A stretch of 11,420 bases of DNA from Cerioporus squamosus (taxonomy: Eukaryota > Basidiomycota > Agaricomycetes > Polyporales > Polyporaceae), in NCBI GenBank assembly GCA_022592435.1, contig JABYQS010000908.1, positions 1 to 11,420 of the forward strand. The letters are read 5' to 3'. How positions within the stretch are numbered: position 1 is the first letter of the stretch; every line of letters begins with the position of its first letter. The translations under genes and the position numbers were made by a program. The notes below the pieces were generated by a model. That model had not been told where the DNA came from. It searched no databases and was given only the letters and a program-made list of their open reading frames with translations. Of the stretch, positions 8,737-11,420 are shown piece after piece.

Positions 8737-9242
8737 GGCGAGAGCCGGCGCAGCTTCAAGTGCTGGGGCGGTTTTAAGCACGTTGGGCAAGGGTCGACGA
8801 AAGGGCAGTGGTGGTGGCAGGAGACAAGACGCGCGAAACACGAGAACGCGTAAAGTCGCTGGGATAGGCGCCCGCGTTCGTCGCGGCGCAGGTAGCGTTT
8901 TCGGAGGGTTTTGCGGAGAGCACGGGCACTGTTTCTTGCTGTAGTCATGGTGAGAGGCATGGATTGCTGCCGCAGTCTACATGATGTACCTTGTCGCGGG
9001 AATACAATTGTTTTCGATCCCCAGAGGCCAGCTCCGCGCGCGTACCCACCGAGGCACACCATCTCAGCCGGAGCTCCTACTGCTCTATACGGCCCCCAGA
9101 CCACCCTTTCTGACGTTTTTATCCGTGGACTCTGCGATAACACACGTCGCGCCGCAATCGAGCACTCCGGGCACGAGGCTACCAAACGCCGGGCGCACGA
9201 AATATATTCTCGGCTATCTACACGCTGCGTCGTCGCGGCAGT
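8737..9242. other. Downstream flank of nagA, no supported gene
   Basis: This stretch holds the presumed nagA 3' untranslated region at its upper end (see the A/T patch at 9200..9210). A plus-strand ORF from 8911 runs through it and on into antisense of nagA exon 5. The antisense part is a shadow of the GC3-rich exon, and the rest has no recognisable content. Confidence 0.4.
9200..9210 (-). terminator. Possible poly(A) signal of nagA
   Basis: The minus strand reads AGAATATATTT about 35-45 bases after the nagA stop, an A/T-rich patch in GC-rich surroundings that contains AATATA, a degenerate poly(A) element. Fungal poly(A) signals are loosely defined, so this is tentative. Confidence 0.25.
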
Positions 9243-11420
9243 CTACTCAGCTTTCGTCCACACCTCGCGCCCGCGCACCCAAGTGCTCAGGACCTTGCCC
9301 CTGCGATCGAGCACGACCAGATCGGCATCCGCGCCCGGGCGCAGCGTGCCCTTGCGGCGCTCGATCCCGAGGCACTTCGCGGGGTTGTACGTCGCGCAGC
9401 GGATCGCCTCGCCGAGCGAGCACCCGGTGAACCGCGAGAAGTTGCGCACGCACTTGTCGAGCGTGACGACGGAGCCGGCGAGCGTGTCCGTGCCCTCGAG
9501 GTACAGCTTGTCCCCGGACTTGACGAACCGCTTCCCGTCCCGCCACTCGTGCACGCCGTCCTTGAGGTGCGGGTCCAGGATCTTCATCGCGTCCGTGATC
9601 AGGATGCAGCCCTCGGGGTACGACGAGTACGCGAGCTGCAGAAAGGTCAGCGCTTGTCAGGGCAAACGAGGGGAGCGATACGTACGCGGACGGAGTTGGG
9701 GTGCGAGTGTATGCCGTCGACGATGAGCTCGTAAAACGGCCGCTCGAACGCAAGATCCGCGACCTTCCCCTTCTGCAAGTGGAGGTCCTCCAGGTCGGTC
9801 TGCGCGCGCAGGACCGGGGTGAGCGGGGGCGTCTGGACGTCGTCGAACGCCTCCGACGTCGCCTGCGGGCCCTGCGCAGCCGCCGCGCGCCTCACTGTCG
9901 AGGGCACGCGGTGGATCTTCGAGAACGTCGCCGAGACGGGCGAGGTCGGGTTCGACGGGAGGACAGGTGCGGCGACGCGCCGAGGAGGCCGATGATGGAC
10001 GGGTCGCGGTGGTGCAGCTGCGGCATCGCGTTGAAGAGGTGGGGTGATGAGGCGTGCGCCGTTCTGCACGGCAGCGGTCGCGAGCCCGGTCGAGGCGATG
10101 CTGTGGCCAATGGAGAAGACGACACCGCGGCGGGTCAGCTCCTCGATGGACGACATGACACCATCGACTTCGGGGGCCGCGGTGATCACGCGCACGCCGA
10201 CTGGACTGGTCGCCCATGAGCCAGGTCCTCGTTGTCGGCAAGGTTGTCAGCGCCGTACACCTCCTCGAAGGACTTGATTTCTTCCTTGGCGGCGAGAAGA
10301 ACTGAGGCTCGTGTGCGCCACGCTTCGCAAACTGGATGAAGGGACCTTCGGCGTGCCAGCAAGCAGAGTCGCAGAAGTCGGAGAGTTGTAAGGGCGCAGG
10401 AGGTGCAACAGCTTCGGGTAGAGCGAGCGTTCCTGTGTCTGGAGATGGTAGGAGGAATGTCAGCACCGTGTCTGCCATAGGCAGGGACCAGAGGACGATC
10501 AAGAGCGGATCCAACTCATGCGCAACGTGAATTCAAGCCACTGAAGCGCGACCGACAGTTCCAACGAAGAGCAAGGAACATCTTCGGAAGACGCTGTATG
10601 CGCCCACGGGACGCACCGACACCAAGCGAATGCGTAAACGCACAGCGAGGGATCTCCCAAGCATCACGTAGCAGGTGCATACATGGGCCGCATCTCTCAT
10701 CACCAGGGGTCGTACCCCATACGGCACGCGTGGCATGCGCGTTCGTGACGGGCGATATGCCCTGCTTGTGCTCGCGAACCCCAGAATGCTCAGATTAGAT
10801 GAACTAAGAGGCGGATGGGGGCGTCACGACCAGCACGGAGAAAACAGTCCTGACGCATTTCATCCGCGACATCATCCCCGCATGGACTGAAGCGGCACGA
10901 CTAGCAAACCCGGCAGTTCACAAAGAGGGGGCATTGGCTGGTAGCGCGCGAGATACAAATCCCAGAAGGCACGTACGAGACGAACTCGGATACGTACTCT
11001 AGAAAGATGCGAAGCATCTCGGGCCAATTTGAATGCACTAGGTACTCACGATGATGGTAGCAGGAGTCTCCGGACGCAAGTTTCAGCGTATCGCACATTA
11101 TCGGGACAGAGGAACACTCACGATGTGACACCATTCTCGACGATCTCTCTCCGCTACACGGTGCAGGCCGGCGCGGTAGGTCTCATCTGCGCCCTCGTAA
11201 CGGAGAAGTCAAAGTTGTATGCGCCGTTGATCTGGATATCGAGGAATCCGGGACTAACGACATGTTACTCGACCATGACAGACTCTAGGACGCAGAAACT
11301 CACCTAAGGATGTTTCCACCAAGATCAATGACTCTGTCCGGTCTCTCCTTGCGAAGGAAGAAGGTCTTCTGCGAGTCGAGGATAACGCCGCGCCTCTCGT
11401 CGATCCACAGGTCCTTCTCG
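9243..11420 (-). CDS. nagA: N-acetylglucosamine-6-phosphate deacetylase, codon 23 to stop (exon 1 remainder to exon 5), with frameshifts
   Basis: This cytosolic amidohydrolase removes acetate from GlcNAc-6-phosphate, the step that feeds chitin-derived GlcNAc into glycolysis. Exons on the minus strand are 11420..11304, 11253..11122, 11067..11050, 10438..9686 and 9635..9243 (TAG). Introns 1, 2 and 4 are 50, 54 and 50 nt and intron 3 is 611 nt. All begin GTGAGT, GTACGT or similar and end in AG, although intron 2 ends in an unusual GAG. Family motifs are clear: PGFLDIQINGAY, WHAEGPF (Glu about 143), FSIGHS (His about 224), THLFNAM (His about 245), DGIHSHP (His about 356) and LITDAM (Asp about 378), with a C-terminal amidohydrolase strand (ADLVVLD). 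A Ser/Pro-rich linker of about 75 residues, also seen in fungal homologues, sits between the LLGASPH and FERPFY motifs. Corrected length is about 493 residues. Nine single-base indels break exons 2, 3 and 4, so the gene as written is not translatable; exons 1 and 5 are intact. The 5' end is at 1..68. Confidence 0.95.
10439..11049 (-). other. nagA: nagA intron 3, 611 nt, unusually long
   Basis: The intron begins GTGAGTACC at 11049 and ends with a CTGAC branch site and CTCCAG at 10439. The flanking exons encode contiguous family sequence (PTII then TQERSLYP), so nothing coding is missing between them. Its length is about eleven times that of the other nagA introns. I see no convincing ORF, terminal inverted repeats or target duplication. 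A small perfect hairpin (6-bp arms AGATGC/GCATCT, 3-base loop) lies at 11005..11019. It could be an inserted element, a nested intron or simply a long intron. Confidence 0.6.
11050..11067 (-). other. nagA: nagA micro-exon 3 (18 nt as written, 19 expected)
   Basis: This tiny exon lies between introns 2 and 3 and supplies the end of the conserved GVTS-LLPTII-TQE stretch. As written it is 18 nt. Adding one C near 11060 gives 19 nt and joins exon 2 (phase 2) to exon 4 (phase 0) with the family's residues in register. Its donor is a strong GTGAGT; its acceptor ends GGAG, which is atypical. No other segment in the 680 bases between exons 2 and 4 supplies these residues with correct phases. Confidence 0.65.

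Noticed and set aside
8978..8991. Repeated 12-base block AGGTACATCATG on the minus strand, also at 2463..2452
   Set aside because: Two occurrences of one 12-mer, without similarity in the flanks, are not enough to call a repeat.
8911..9726. Plus-strand ORF of 271 codons
   Set aside because: Its second half is antisense to nagA exons 5 and 4, where GC3-rich codons suppress stops on the other strand. The first half has no recognisable content.
9657..10514. Minus-strand ORF of 285 codons over nagA exon 4
   Set aside because: It is a composite: it carries true nagA sequence only around 10280..10360 and 10205..10225, where indels place it in frame. The rest is out of frame, and it reads through intron 3.
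1..11420. Possible bacterial plasmid or viral circle
   Set aside because: The only firmly identified gene is a spliced fungal metabolic gene. I saw no replication protein, capsid, integrase or ribosome-binding-site pattern.
1..11420. tRNA, rRNA, CRISPR array, telomeric repeats
   Set aside because: I looked for tRNA-like T-loop motifs with matching stems, long conserved rRNA stretches, regularly spaced repeats and TTAGGG arrays, and found none.

Overview
The window looks like nuclear DNA of a basidiomycete fungus, probably an agaricomycete. The evidence is short GT-AG introns of about 50-60 nt with CTGAC/CTTAC-type branch sites, coding exons rich in G/C at third positions, a TATA/CCAAT promoter, a fungal-type N-acetylglucosamine-6-phosphate deacetylase gene (nagA/DAC), and a fragment resembling a protein family expanded in agaricomycetes. 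I found no rRNA, tRNA, CRISPR or bacterial operon structure.

The clearest gene is nagA on the minus strand, and it runs across the window ends. Its ATG and first 22 codons lie at 68..3. Codon 23 (Val, GTC) is split between bases 2..1 and base 11420, and the gene then continues from 11419 down to a TAG stop at 9243. The ends therefore abut in frame with nothing missing, so the 11,420-base window behaves as a closed circle, or as exactly one period of a tandem array. On that circle nagA is complete: five exons, four introns, about 493 residues if frames are corrected, and its own TATA box. The middle exons carry nine apparent single-base indels, mostly in short homopolymers, while the protein signal stays strong on either side. 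Intron 3 is 611 nt against 50, 54 and 50 nt for the others.

The remaining 9.2 kb (69..9242) holds nothing I can name with confidence. By region: 69..532 is the nagA promoter plus a coding-like minus-strand exon. 533..1378 has no supported gene. 1379..1560 is a coding-like plus-strand exon with an apparent frameshift. 1528..4260 has many strong minus-strand splice donors and coding-like patches, so it may be an intron-rich gene of unknown function. 4261..5983 has no supported gene, but does have a GC palindrome and a purine-rich tract. 5984..6590 is a plus-strand gene fragment of an agaricomycete family of unknown function. 6591..6978 looks intergenic. 7087..7909 (plus) and 7910..8548 (minus) are two convergent candidate spliced genes whose stops abut. 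8549..9242 is the downstream flank of nagA with a weak spliced ORF.

Two readings are open. It may be a real extrachromosomal circle (eccDNA) carrying a nuclear segment with nagA, or a contig circularised by the assembler over a tandem duplication. The indel density also suggests an unpolished long-read consensus, although a decaying extra copy is possible. If consensus errors are that frequent, other genes in the window would be broken up and hard to see, so the absence of recognised genes elsewhere is weak evidence.
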